The notes: generated by a model not told the origin, from the sequence alone. A stretch of DNA of 9,858 bases from an uncultured Burkholderiales bacterium (GCA_937872165.1 CALMOR010000047.1:1176-11033); one strand, 5' to 3'. Shown: positions 1-6,126, numbered from the stretch's first letter. Numbers and translations: made by a program.

Positions 1-567
1 GATGTTGCCGACGCCCACGACGGCTTCGCCCGCGAGCAGGAAGGGCTTGATCGCGACGACCCGTCCGCGCGAGAGCCGGTGCAGCAGGCGTCCTCCGCGC
101 GCGACGTCGAAGTCGTCCGAGAACGGCTCGACACCGAGCTTGCGGAAGTGCGGGCTGCCGAGCACCGGGCCATCCTTCGCGTCGTGCCACAGCACGAGCC
201 CGAAGCGACGCGGATCGTTGAAGCGCAGGACGCCGTCGGCGAGCACGACGTCGAGGTGGTCGTGCGCACGCAGCGGCGTGTCGGCCGGCATCACGCGCAG
301 CGTTCCGGTCATCCCGAGATGGACCAGCAGCGTGCCCGCGCGCACGACGTCGTCGTGCCCTTCGGCCGGACCGGCGCAGTCGATCAGAATGAACTTTCCC
401 CTTCGCCGGACGGTCTCGACGAAGAGGCCGGTCAGCGTCGCCGTAAGGGTCGCCGGTATCGCACGACGCAAGGCGGTCCGCCTCACCACCACCGCCTCGA
501 TGCGTCGTCCCACGAGCTCGGGCTCCACGCCGCGGCGGGTCACTTCCACTTCCGGCAGTTCAGGCAT
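1..567 (-). CDS. mutM: Formamidopyrimidine-DNA glycosylase (MutM/Fpg), 5' part
   Basis: Bifunctional DNA glycosylase/AP lyase that removes 8-oxoguanine and formamidopyrimidines opposite C in base-excision repair. Reading the minus strand from the ATG at 567-565 gives 189 codons with no stop before the window edge. The protein begins MPELPEVEVTRRG, carrying the catalytic Pro2 and Glu3; Lys58 in RRRGKF matches the family's conserved catalytic-site lysine. HLGMTG and RFNDPRRFG hold the Met, Arg and Phe that fill the DNA gap after base flipping. The visible end, VVGVGNI, is the helix-two-turn-helix entry. The C-terminal zinc finger (family length about 270) lies outside the window. Compared with E. 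coli Fpg there are roughly 11 extra residues just before HLGMTG (about residues 64-78), a surface loop. It is divergent from the TPR gene, a neighbourhood I know from Betaproteobacteria. Confidence 0.96.
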   Translation of the reverse strand, partial: MPELPEVEVTRRGVEPELVGRRIEAVVVRRTALRRAIPATLTATLTGLFVETVRRRGKFILIDCAGPAEGHDDVVRAGTLLVHLGMTGTLRVMPADTPLRAHDHLDVVLADGVLRFNDPRRFGLVLWHDAKDGPVLGSPHFRKLGVEPFSDDFDVARGGRLLHRLSRGRVVAIKPFLLAGEAVVGVGNI

Positions 568-707
568 CGAAGCGGGTCCCGCGAGCCGCGCGCGAGAGCA
601 GGGTGATGAAGCGTGACGGGCGCATCGGTCGGGCAGCGGATGTCGGGAGTTTCGGCGGTTGCCTGGCCTCGGCCTTTCAACCTACCATCGAGCAACGATT
701 TCATATT

Positions 708-711
708 GAGG
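708..711 (+). promoter_or_regulatory. Ribosome binding site deciding the TPR gene start
   Basis: GAGG sits nine bases before the GTG at 721, giving a normal Shine-Dalgarno distance. Upstream in-frame ATGs at 613 and 640 would add residues that do not look like a signal peptide, so the GTG is preferred. The 568-720 gap between mutM and this gene must hold divergent promoters, but I see no convincing -35/-10 pair there. Confidence 0.5.
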
Positions 712-720
712 CGGGCGGTC

Positions 721-2166
721 GTGGACACAAGAAGCAGCTTGGCAACGATCGTGCGGGCCCGCGAGGCGCGCGAACCATCGAGGATCTGCGCGTTGCGTCC
801 GCTGGCGGCGGGCGTGCTGCTCGTGTCCGCGCTCTTCGCGACGAACGGCGCATCGGCTCAGCAGCCGCTGCCCGAGGTGCCGACCGGCGCCGCCGACGGC
901 GACGGCGCATTGCCCGACAACACGCTCACGTCGGCGACGCTGTTCAAGCTGTTGATGTCGGAGATCTCCGCGCAGCGCGGCGGTGCCGACGCATCGTATG
1001 CGACCGAGTTGCGGCTCGCCCGCGAGACGCGCGACCCGCGCATCGCGCGCCGCGCCACCGAGTTCGCGGTCCAGGCCCGCCAGCCGGCTTCGGCGATCGA
1101 GGCCGCGCATCTGTGGACCGAGCTCGCACCCGAGTCGCGGGTGGCGGCCGACACCTACCTGACGCTGCTCGTGCTGGCGGGCCGACTCGACGACGCCGAG
1201 CCGCTGCTCGCCGCGAAGATCGAGGGTGCGTCGTCGAAATCGCAGGCGCTGTCGCAGGTCTACGGTCTGCTCGCGCAGGGACAGAACCGCGCCGGTTCCT
1301 ACGGTCTGATCCGCAAGCTCGCCTCCGCCTATCCGTCGTTGCCCGAGGCGCACATGGTGACGGCGCAGGCGGCGCTCGCGGCCGGCGACAAGGCGGTCGC
1401 GGTCGAAGAGGCGCGGACCGCCGTGCGTCTGCAGCCGGACCTCGAGTCCGCGACGATCATGCTCGCGCAGTTCCAGCAGTTCGACTCGCCGAAGGAAGCC
1501 GACGCGGCGCTGTCCGCGTTCATCGCGCGCAACCCCAGGTCCACGACGATGCGCCTGTCGTACGCGCGCTTCCTCAACGGCGAGAAGCGCTACGACGAAG
1601 CCGCCGCCCAGCTGGCCCGCGTGCGCAAGGACGCGCCGAACGAGGCCGAGACGACCTACACGCTCGGGCTGCTCGCGTACCAGGCCAACCGGCCGAAGGA
1701 CGCCGAGGCCTACTTCAGGCACTTCATCGACCTGCGGGTCCCGACCAGGAAGGGCAAGGCCGCTGCCGCGCCTGTGCCTGCGAGCGACGCGGACGAAGAC
1801 GACGACGGCTCCGCGAGCGACGCACAGGTCGCCGAAGGTCCCGGCCGCGGGCCCGAGCGCGCCTATCTCTATCTCGCGCAGATCGCCGAGGACGCGAAGG
1901 ACTATCCGCGCGCGCTCGACTGGCTCGGCAAGGTCGGCCCCGGCAACGACTTCGCGACGGCGCGCATCCGGCGCGCGCTGATCCTCGCGCGCCAGGGCAA
2001 GCTCGACGTCGCGCGTGCCGAACTGCACGCGTTGCCGGCGGGCTCGACCGAACAGGTCACGCAGTTGACGCTGGCCGAAGCGCAGATGCTGCGCGACGCC
2101 GACCAGAACGAGGCGGCCTACGACTTCCTCTTCAGCGCCATCGATAAGACGCCGAAGAATCCCTAG
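721..2166 (+). CDS. Exported tetratricopeptide-repeat protein, N-terminal 481 residues (ends at an in-frame amber)
   Basis: TPR-rich exported protein that in Betaproteobacteria is found directly upstream of lolB; its molecular job is not known to me. From GTG 721 the product starts with an Arg-rich n-region, a hydrophobic core (LRPLAAGVLLVSALFA, about residues 26-40) and a likely signal peptidase I site ASA|QQ after residue 46. Degenerate TPR-like helical pairs follow through about residue 480. A low-complexity acidic/Ala-Pro linker (about residues 345-380, including DADEDDDG) interrupts them. The frame stops at TAG 2164-2166, but the same frame continues with clear TPR sequence to 2622, so the original protein was probably about 633 residues. 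Codon use is uniform across the stop. Possible alternative starts are ATG 613 or 640. Confidence 0.85.
   Translation: MDTRSSLATIVRAREAREPSRICALRPLAAGVLLVSALFATNGASAQQPLPEVPTGAADGDGALPDNTLTSATLFKLLMSEISAQRGGADASYATELRLARETRDPRIARRATEFAVQARQPASAIEAAHLWTELAPESRVAADTYLTLLVLAGRLDDAEPLLAAKIEGASSKSQALSQVYGLLAQGQNRAGSYGLIRKLASAYPSLPEAHMVTAQAALAAGDKAVAVEEARTAVRLQPDLESATIMLAQFQQFDSPKEADAALSAFIARNPRSTTMRLSYARFLNGEKRYDEAAAQLARVRKDAPNEAETTYTLGLLAYQANRPKDAEAYFRHFIDLRVPTRKGKAAAAPVPASDADEDDDGSASDAQVAEGPGRGPERAYLYLAQIAEDAKDYPRALDWLGKVGPGNDFATARIRRALILARQGKLDVARAELHALPAGSTEQVTQLTLAEAQMLRDADQNEAAYDFLFSAIDKTPKNP
2164..2166 (+). other. In-frame amber codon interrupting the TPR gene
   Basis: TAG lies between ...TPKNP and LLYDYG. 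Reading through gives an uninterrupted, same-frame TPR domain to 2622. Homologues as I remember them read NP-D/E-LLYDY here, so a change such as GAG to TAG would explain it. Other genes in the window (prs, rplY, the end of this same gene) use TAG as their ordinary terminal stop, which argues against general amber recoding. It may be a real nonsense mutation, a sequencing error or occasional readthrough. Confidence 0.85.
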
Positions 2167-2184
2167 CTGCTCTACGACTACGGG

Positions 2185-2622
2185 ATGACCGCGGATAAGC
2201 TCGGCCGCATCGACGTGCTCGAGAACGCGATGCGCAGCGTGATCCGTGCGCGACCCGACAACGCGCAGGCCTACAACGCGCTCGGCTACACGCTGGCCGA
2301 TCGCAACGAACGCCTCGACGAGGCCAAGGCGCTGATCGAGAAGGCCAACGCGCTGTCGCCCGACGACGCGTCGATCCTCGACAGCCTCGGCTGGGTGCAG
2401 TACCGGCTCGGCAACAACGGCGATGCGCTGGCGGCGCTCGAACGCGCCTACAAGCTGCGCAACGACGCCGAGATCGCGGTCCATCTCGGCGAGGTGCTCT
2501 GGGTCAGCGGCCGCTCGGCCGAAGCCGAGAAGACCTGGCGCGAAGCCAGCGCCAAGGAGCCGCAGAACGCGGTGCTGGTACAGACCCTCGCCCGCTTCAA
2601 CGTGACGATGGGCAAGCGATAG
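2185..2622 (+). CDS. C-terminal TPR fragment of the same interrupted gene
   Basis: This is the downstream piece of the TPR protein, in the same frame as the upstream part; homologous sequence really resumes at 2167 and the first ATG is at 2185. It contains classic TPR units with the small/large residue pattern: NAQAYNALGYTLADRN, then DASILDSLGWVQYRLGNNGDALAALERAY, then AEIAVHLGEVLWVSGRSAEAEKTW. These are the best-conserved repeats of the whole protein. A product starting at ATG 2185 would be 145 residues and lack any signal peptide, so it would stay in the cytoplasm and is unlikely to do the normal job. GGG two bases before the ATG is too close for a good ribosome site. The stop is four bases before the lolB start, so translation of this part probably helps lolB expression. 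Better viewed as one broken gene 721-2622. Confidence 0.8.
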   Translation: MTADKLGRIDVLENAMRSVIRARPDNAQAYNALGYTLADRNERLDEAKALIEKANALSPDDASILDSLGWVQYRLGNNGDALAALERAYKLRNDAEIAVHLGEVLWVSGRSAEAEKTWREASAKEPQNAVLVQTLARFNVTMGKR

Positions 2623-2626
2623 CGCG

Positions 2627-3211
2627 ATGCGGTCCTCCGCGGCGGCCGCGCGTGTCGCCGCCGTCCTCGCGATCGTCTGGTTGTCGGCCTGTTCCACGTT
2701 GCCGCCCGGTGCGCTCGACCGCACCGCGCGCGGCCATACCGTCGAAGGCAGGCTGTCGGTCCGCTACCGGGACGTCGCGGCTTCGAAGGACGAGTCGCTG
2801 TCGGGCCGCTTCGTGTGGACCACGAGCGGCGACGATCTCGAGCTGAGCCTGCTCGACCCGCTCGGCCAGACGATCGCGCTGATCCGCTCCGACGCCGAGC
2901 GCTCGTCGATCACGTTCCGCGACGGGCGCACGGTGGACGGCGCCACGCCGGAGGCGCTGACCCGGCGAACGCTCGGGTGGACCGTGCCGCTACAGGGTCT
3001 GCGGTACTGGCTCGACGGGCAGCCAGATCCCGCCCGCCCGCTGACAAGGCTCGATGACGGACGTCTGCGTCAGGACGACTGGACACTCCGCTTCGTGCCT
3101 GCGGACGACGCTCCGGTCGACGCGGCGCCGAAGCGCATCGACCTGTCCTATCCGGGCCCGCCGGTCGAGATCGAGATGCGGCTGGTCGTCGACCGACGGA
3201 GCGATTCGTGA
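2627..3211 (+). CDS. lolB: Outer-membrane lipoprotein insertion receptor LolB
   Basis: LolB accepts lipoproteins from the periplasmic carrier LolA and inserts them in the inner leaflet of the outer membrane; it is itself an outer-membrane lipoprotein. The 194-residue product has an Ala-rich signal peptide ending in the lipobox LSAC, with acylated Cys22. The following Ser is not the inner-membrane retention Asp, consistent with outer-membrane sorting. The mature part has the expected pattern: VEGRLSVRY, then LSGRFVWTTSGDDLELSLLDPLGQTIALI, an early beta-strand region of the LolA/LolB fold, and further on LPLxGLRYWLDG-like sequence (VPLQGLRYWLDG). Length fits the family. The start is four bases after the TPR stop with no clear Shine-Dalgarno of its own, so coupling to the TPR gene is likely; that gene's amber codon could therefore be polar on lolB. 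The stop overlaps a GTG (GTGA at 3208-3211). Confidence 0.92.
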   Translation: MRSSAAAARVAAVLAIVWLSACSTLPPGALDRTARGHTVEGRLSVRYRDVAASKDESLSGRFVWTTSGDDLELSLLDPLGQTIALIRSDAERSSITFRDGRTVDGATPEALTRRTLGWTVPLQGLRYWLDGQPDPARPLTRLDDGRLRQDDWTLRFVPADDAPVDAAPKRIDLSYPGPPVEIEMRLVVDRRSDS

Positions 3212-3253
3212 GGGCCGACGCGTGAGGGACGAAGCATGAAAGCCGACGCATGA
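3208..3253 (+). repeat. Three-unit 14-nt tandem repeat forming a chain of overlapping micro-reading frames
   Basis: NTGA stop/start overlaps fall at 3208, 3222, 3236 and 3250, exactly 14 nt apart. The first is the lolB stop and the last is the ispE start. Between them lie three five-codon frames: GTG 3208 to TGA 3225 (Met-Arg-Ala-Asp-Ala), GTG 3222 to TGA 3239 (Met-Arg-Asp-Glu-Ala) and ATG 3236 to TGA 3253 (Met-Lys-Ala-Asp-Ala). Each overlaps the next by four bases, stepping back one frame each time. Purine-rich GAGGG (3210-3214, 3224-3228) and GAAAG (3238-3242) lie about seven bases before the next start, like Shine-Dalgarno sites. What is seen is the repeat and its geometry; a role in termination-reinitiation coupling of lolB to ispE is inference. 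A simple neutral tandem duplication is the alternative. Confidence 0.75.
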
Positions 3254-4179
3254 TTCGGGAGAGCCATGTCTTCGTCGCGCCCGCCAAGATCAGCCTGTTC
3301 CTGCACGTGGGCGGCGGTCGGCCCGACGGCTATCACCTGATCCAGAGCGCGATGCAGCTGATCGACCTCGCCGACGAGCTGACCGTCACGGTCCGCGACG
3401 ACGGTCTGATCGTTCGCGACGGCGCGGTGGGCGACGTTCCCGAGGACGACGACCTGATGGTCCGCGCCGCGCGGCTGTTGCAGGCCGCATCGGGCACGGC
3501 GAAGGGCGCGACGCTGGCCAACCGAAAGCGCATCCCCATCGGCGGCGGCCTCGGCGGCGGCAGCTCCGATGCGGCCACCACGCTGCTCGCGCTCAACCGG
3601 CTCTGGCGACTCGGCCTGTCGCGTTCGCGGCTGATGGAGCTCGGCCTCGCGCTCGGAGCCGACGTGCCGTTCTTCATCGGCGGCGACAATGCCTTCGTCG
3701 AAGGGATCGGCGAGGTGATCACGCCGGTCTCGATGGCGCCCCTGCGGCTGGCATTGATCCATCCCGGAATCCTGGTGCCGACCCCCGTGATCTTCGGCGC
3801 CCCCGAATTGACAAGGGATGCCGAAGTCATCAGAATCTCGGACTTTTCGAAAAGCGGTTTCGGCGACGGGCGAGCATCGCGAAACGGCGACGACGCCGCG
3901 GTCTCCGGCACGGCCGACGCCTTTCGCAACGACCTCGAAGCGGTTGCGGTGACGCGATTCGAGCCGGTCCGCGAAGCGCTGTCGTGGCTGTCGCGAAGTC
4001 CGGATCGGGTCGGCGCCGTAGGGCGCGCGCGCATGAGCGGTTCGGGCGCTTGCGTCTTCAGGGCCTTCGACACGACCGAGCATGCGGACGCCTGCATCGC
4101 CGATGTCCCGGCGCGATGGTCGGGCTGGAGCGTGCGCAGCCTCGCGGTCCATCCGCATCGCGATTGCGCGGTCGACTGA
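3250..4179 (+). CDS. ispE: 4-diphosphocytidyl-2-C-methyl-D-erythritol kinase (IspE)
   Basis: GHMP-family kinase of the non-mevalonate (MEP) pathway. It phosphorylates CDP-methylerythritol with ATP on the way to IPP and DMAPP, in the cytosol. The 309-residue product shows PAK (Lys13) near the start, RPDGYH (His29), the ATP-binding glycine-rich stretch IPIGGGLGGGSSDAATTLLALN (residues about 95-116), GADVPFF with catalytic Asp138, and C-terminal RMSGSGACVF. Two oddities: Ser15 stands where the family usually has Asn in PAKxN, and the protein is some 20-25 residues longer than the common 280-290, mainly in a stretch after ISDF (about residues 198-225). The start is fixed by an upstream in-frame stop at 3223-3225 and by the ATGA overlap with the preceding micro-frame. 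Rare codons cluster at 3806-3860, coinciding with a promoter-like element. Confidence 0.95.
   Translation: MIRESHVFVAPAKISLFLHVGGGRPDGYHLIQSAMQLIDLADELTVTVRDDGLIVRDGAVGDVPEDDDLMVRAARLLQAASGTAKGATLANRKRIPIGGGLGGGSSDAATTLLALNRLWRLGLSRSRLMELGLALGADVPFFIGGDNAFVEGIGEVITPVSMAPLRLALIHPGILVPTPVIFGAPELTRDAEVIRISDFSKSGFGDGRASRNGDDAAVSGTADAFRNDLEAVAVTRFEPVREALSWLSRSPDRVGAVGRARMSGSGACVFRAFDTTEHADACIADVPARWSGWSVRSLAVHPHRDCAVD
3808..3836 (+). promoter_or_regulatory. Candidate sigma-70 promoter inside ispE
   Basis: A perfect -35 hexamer TTGACA (3808-3813) is followed after exactly 17 bases by CAGAAT (3831-3836), four of six matches to TATAAT. Transcription would begin near 3843, about 405 bases before tRNA-Gln and 565 before prs. 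The box is written with codons that are rare in this GC-rich window (TTG ACA AGG for Leu-Thr-Arg, and AGA), suggesting the bases themselves may be kept. That it drives tRNA-Gln and prs is inference. Confidence 0.5.
3843..3854 (+). promoter_or_regulatory. 12-bp AT-rich palindrome at the predicted start of the internal promoter
   Basis: CTTTTCGAAAAG is a perfect self-complementary 12-mer placed seven bases after the candidate -10 box, where an operator would overlap the transcription start. It encodes Phe-Ser-Lys with TTT and AAA, uncommon codons here. It does not match the PurR or LexA operators known to me. It could be chance within the coding sequence. Confidence 0.35.
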
Positions 4180-4216
4180 GGGCGCCCGCGGATCGGCAGC
4201 ATGCACTACAGGATTC

Positions 4217-4236
4217 GCCGCGGCAGTCGGCGCGGC
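4217..4236 (+). repeat. Small inverted repeat between ispE and tRNA-Gln
   Basis: GCCGCG (4217-4222) and CGCGGC (4231-4236) can pair around an eight-base loop, 13 bases before the tRNA. There is no T-run, so it is not a classical terminator; it may be a processing structure or chance in GC-rich DNA. Confidence 0.3.
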
Positions 4237-4249
4237 ACAGCGGTTGCGT

Positions 4250-4326
4250 AGGGGAGTCGCCAAGTTGGTTAAGGCACTGGATTTTGATTCCAGCATGCGA
4301 AGGTTCGAATCCTTCCTCCCCTGCCA
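4250..4326 (+). tRNA. tRNA-Gln (anticodon TTG)
   Basis: Full cloverleaf: acceptor stem AGGGGAG (4250-4256) with CTCCCCT (4316-4322), discriminator G4323 and an encoded CCA (4324-4326). The D stem is GCC/GGC with GG in the loop. The anticodon stem is CTGGA/TCCAG (4277-4281, 4289-4293) with loop TTTTGAT, so the anticodon is TTG (4284-4286), reading CAA and, if modified, CAG. The T stem is GAAGG/CCTTC around TTCGAAT. G73 is usual for tRNA-Gln. The first pair is A1-U72, whereas the tRNA-Gln sequences I remember have U1-A72. It sits between ispE and prs, with no terminator visible on either side, so it is probably cut out of the ispE-prs transcript. Confidence 0.97.
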
Positions 4327-4409
4327 GAAACCCGAGAAGAGCCATGACGACGTCCGCGAACGCGTCCGCGCGGCGGCAGGCGCGACCCTTTAGCGACGAA
4401 GGACGGAGC

Positions 4410-5357
4410 ATGGCCGAAGGCCTGATGGTGTTCACCGGGAACGCGAATCCGCTGCTGGCGGCGTCGGTCTCCCGGAACCTCAACCTTCCTCTCGGCAAGG
4501 CGACGGTCGGACGCTTCTCGGACGGCGAGGTGAACGTCGAGATCCAGGATCACGTCCGCGGCAAGGACGTGTTCGTGCTGCAGTCGACCTGCGCGCCGAC
4601 CAACGACAACCTGATGGAGATCATGGTCATGGCCGATGCGCTGAAGCGCTCGTCGGCCGGCCGCGTCACCGCGGCTATCCCCTACTTCGGGTACGCGCGC
4701 CAGGATCGTCGGCCGCGCAGCGCGCGCGTCGCGATCAGCGCGAAGGTGGTGGCCAACATGCTGCAGGTGGCGGGCATCGACCGGGTGCTGACGATGGATC
4801 TGCATGCCGACCAGATCCAGGGCTTCTTCGACATTCCGGTGGACAACATCTACGCGTCGCCGATCCTGCTGGCCGATCTGTACAAGCAGGACACGGCCAA
4901 CCTGCAGGTGGTGTCGCCGGACGTCGGTGGCGTGGTGCGCGCGCGCGCATTCGCGAAGCGCCTCGACACCGATCTCGCGATCATCGACAAGAGGCGGCCG
5001 CGCGCCAACGTGGCCGAGGTGATGAACATCATCGGCGACGTCGACGGCCGCACGTGCGTGATCATGGACGACATGGTCGACACCGCGAACACGCTGTGCA
5101 AGGCCGCGCAGGCGCTGAAGGACCGCGGCGCGATGCGCGTCCTCGCCTATTGCACGCATCCGGTGCTGTCGGGCGGCGCGGTGCAGAGGATCGAGGCATC
5201 GAGTCTCGACGAGCTCGTCGTCGTCGACACGATCCCGCTCAATCGCGACGCGCAGAAGAGTTCGAAGATCCGCCAGATCTCGTGTGCGCCGCTGCTCGCC
5301 GAGACCATCGCGCGGATCAGCAAGGGCGAGTCGGTCAGTTCGCTGTTCGCCGAGTAG
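4410..5357 (+). CDS. prs: Ribose-phosphate pyrophosphokinase (PRPP synthetase)
   Basis: Makes 5-phosphoribosyl-1-pyrophosphate from ribose-5-phosphate and ATP, feeding purine, pyrimidine, histidine, tryptophan and NAD synthesis in the cytosol. The 315-residue product has the length of the bacterial class I enzyme. It shows PYFGYARQDRRPRSAR (residues 91-106), the metal/ATP motif DLHADQIQGFF with His132, the flexible catalytic loop DKRRPRAN with Lys194 and Arg196, and the ribose-phosphate/PRPP loop DDMVDTANT (220-228). ATG 4410 is chosen because the family begins a few residues before LMVFTGNANP and because GGACGGAG (4401-4408) lies just upstream. An in-frame ATG at 4344 would add 22 residues not seen in homologues. 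Gene order tRNA-Gln then prs suggests cotranscription; the candidate promoter at 3808 is a possible driver. It ends with TAG followed directly by TAA. Confidence 0.97.
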   Translation: MAEGLMVFTGNANPLLAASVSRNLNLPLGKATVGRFSDGEVNVEIQDHVRGKDVFVLQSTCAPTNDNLMEIMVMADALKRSSAGRVTAAIPYFGYARQDRRPRSARVAISAKVVANMLQVAGIDRVLTMDLHADQIQGFFDIPVDNIYASPILLADLYKQDTANLQVVSPDVGGVVRARAFAKRLDTDLAIIDKRRPRANVAEVMNIIGDVDGRTCVIMDDMVDTANTLCKAAQALKDRGAMRVLAYCTHPVLSGGAVQRIEASSLDELVVVDTIPLNRDAQKSSKIRQISCAPLLAETIARISKGESVSSLFAE

Positions 5358-5372
5358 TAAAGAATCTTCACC

Positions 5373-5399
5373 CGCATCGCGTCGTTCCGCCGCGATGCG
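5373..5399 (+). promoter_or_regulatory. Perfect 9-bp stem between prs and rplY
   Basis: CGCATCGCG (5373-5381) and CGCGATGCG (5391-5399) pair perfectly around a nine-base loop, 15 bases after the prs stop. No T-run follows, so rho-independent termination is unlikely. It could be an mRNA 3'-end stabiliser for prs, or a leader structure for rplY. Confidence 0.5.
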
Positions 5400-5419
5400 T
5401 CCTGCAGGTCGCGGAACAC

Positions 5420-5444
5420 GGTCCCGTCTGGTCGCGGACGGGCC
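5420..5444 (+). promoter_or_regulatory. Second hairpin in the rplY leader
   Basis: CCCGTC (5423-5428) pairs with GACGGG (5437-5442); adding GG/CC across a one-base bulge (T5422) extends it to 5420-5444. It ends ten bases before the GGAGAAG ribosome site of rplY (5454-5460). GGTCGCGGA occurs twice around it (5407-5415 and 5430-5438), so alternative pairings are possible. Role unknown. Confidence 0.35.
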
Positions 5445-5464
5445 TCACACACTGGAGAAGTCCC

Positions 5465-6109
5465 ATGAAAGTCGTCGCCACAACCCGCAGTGCGCAAGGT
5501 ACGAGTGCGAGCCGCCGCCTTCGCCGCACCGGCAAGGTCCCCGGAATCGTCTACGGCAGCACCGACAGCCCGATCTCGATCGAGCTCGACCACAACGATC
5601 TCTTCCACGCGTTGCGGAAGGAAGCCTTCCATTCGTCGATCCTCGATCTCGAGCTCGACGGCGGCAAGGCCAGCAGCGTGCTGCTGCGCGACGTGCAGAT
5701 GCATCCGTTCAAGCAGCAGGTCCTGCACATCGATTTCCAGCGCGTCGCGGCCGACACCAAGATCCACGTCCGCGTGCCGCTCCACTTCGTCAACGCCGAG
5801 ACGTCGCCGGCCGTGAAGATCTCGGCCAACGTCGTCAGCCACGTGATGAACGACATCGAGGTGATCTGCCTGCCGAAGGACCTGCCCGAATTCATCGAGA
5901 TCGATCTCGGCGAGCTCGAGGCCCAGGGCGCGGTCCACGTGTCGGACCTGAAGCTGCCGGCCGGCGTCTCGGTCACGCCGCAGGCCGAGGAAGTCGTCGT
6001 CACCGCGACGATGCCGCAGGAGATGGTCGAAGCGGTCGTCGCTGCACCGGAAGGCGATGCCGCGGCCTCCGCGGCGCCGGCCGCGACCGACAAGGGCGAC
6101 AAGAAGTAG
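5465..6109 (+). CDS. rplY: Large-subunit ribosomal protein L25 (TL5/CTC long form)
   Basis: Binds 5S rRNA in the central protuberance of the 50S subunit; the long CTC/TL5 type is also linked to general stress in other bacteria. The 214-residue product has an N-terminal L25 domain (about 1-92), including SASRRLRRTGKVPGIVYG and QMHPFKQQVLHIDFQRV. The C-terminal beta-barrel TL5 domain (about 95-188) includes LPEFIEIDLGELEAQGAVHVSDLKLP, usual for this family. A short Ala/Asp/Lys-rich tail (GDAAASAAPAATDKGDKK) ends it. The start ATG has a good GGAGAAG (5454-5460) four bases before it. It lies 107 bases after prs, a gap holding two hairpins, and is followed by a strong terminator, so it closes the operon. 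Confidence 0.96.
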   Translation: MKVVATTRSAQGTSASRRLRRTGKVPGIVYGSTDSPISIELDHNDLFHALRKEAFHSSILDLELDGGKASSVLLRDVQMHPFKQQVLHIDFQRVAADTKIHVRVPLHFVNAETSPAVKISANVVSHVMNDIEVICLPKDLPEFIEIDLGELEAQGAVHVSDLKLPAGVSVTPQAEEVVVTATMPQEMVEAVVAAPEGDAAASAAPAATDKGDKK

Positions 6110-6126
6110 CTCCCGCGGTCGCGCCG

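Noticed and set aside
2..616. Plus-strand frames over the first 600 bases
   Set aside because: Antisense shadows of mutM, whose minus-strand frame begins MPELPEV and keeps all catalytic residues.
677..707. Promoter TTCAAC ... CATATT before the TPR gene
   Set aside because: Spacing of 19 and poor matches, and its transcript start would fall after the Shine-Dalgarno at 708.
603..2147. Long plus-strand frame overlapping the TPR gene
   Set aside because: Arg/Ala/Gly-rich frame-shifted shadow with no recognisable domain.
682..2724. 680-codon open frame on the minus strand across the TPR gene and into lolB
   Set aside because: Arg/Val/Leu/Gly-rich shadow caused by GC-rich third positions of the plus-strand gene; no domain, signal or ribosome site, and the plus frame has clear TPR and signal-peptide features.
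4344..4409. Upstream ATG 4344 as start of prs
   Set aside because: Adds 22 residues foreign to the family; ATG 4410 has a better ribosome site and matches the conserved N-terminus.
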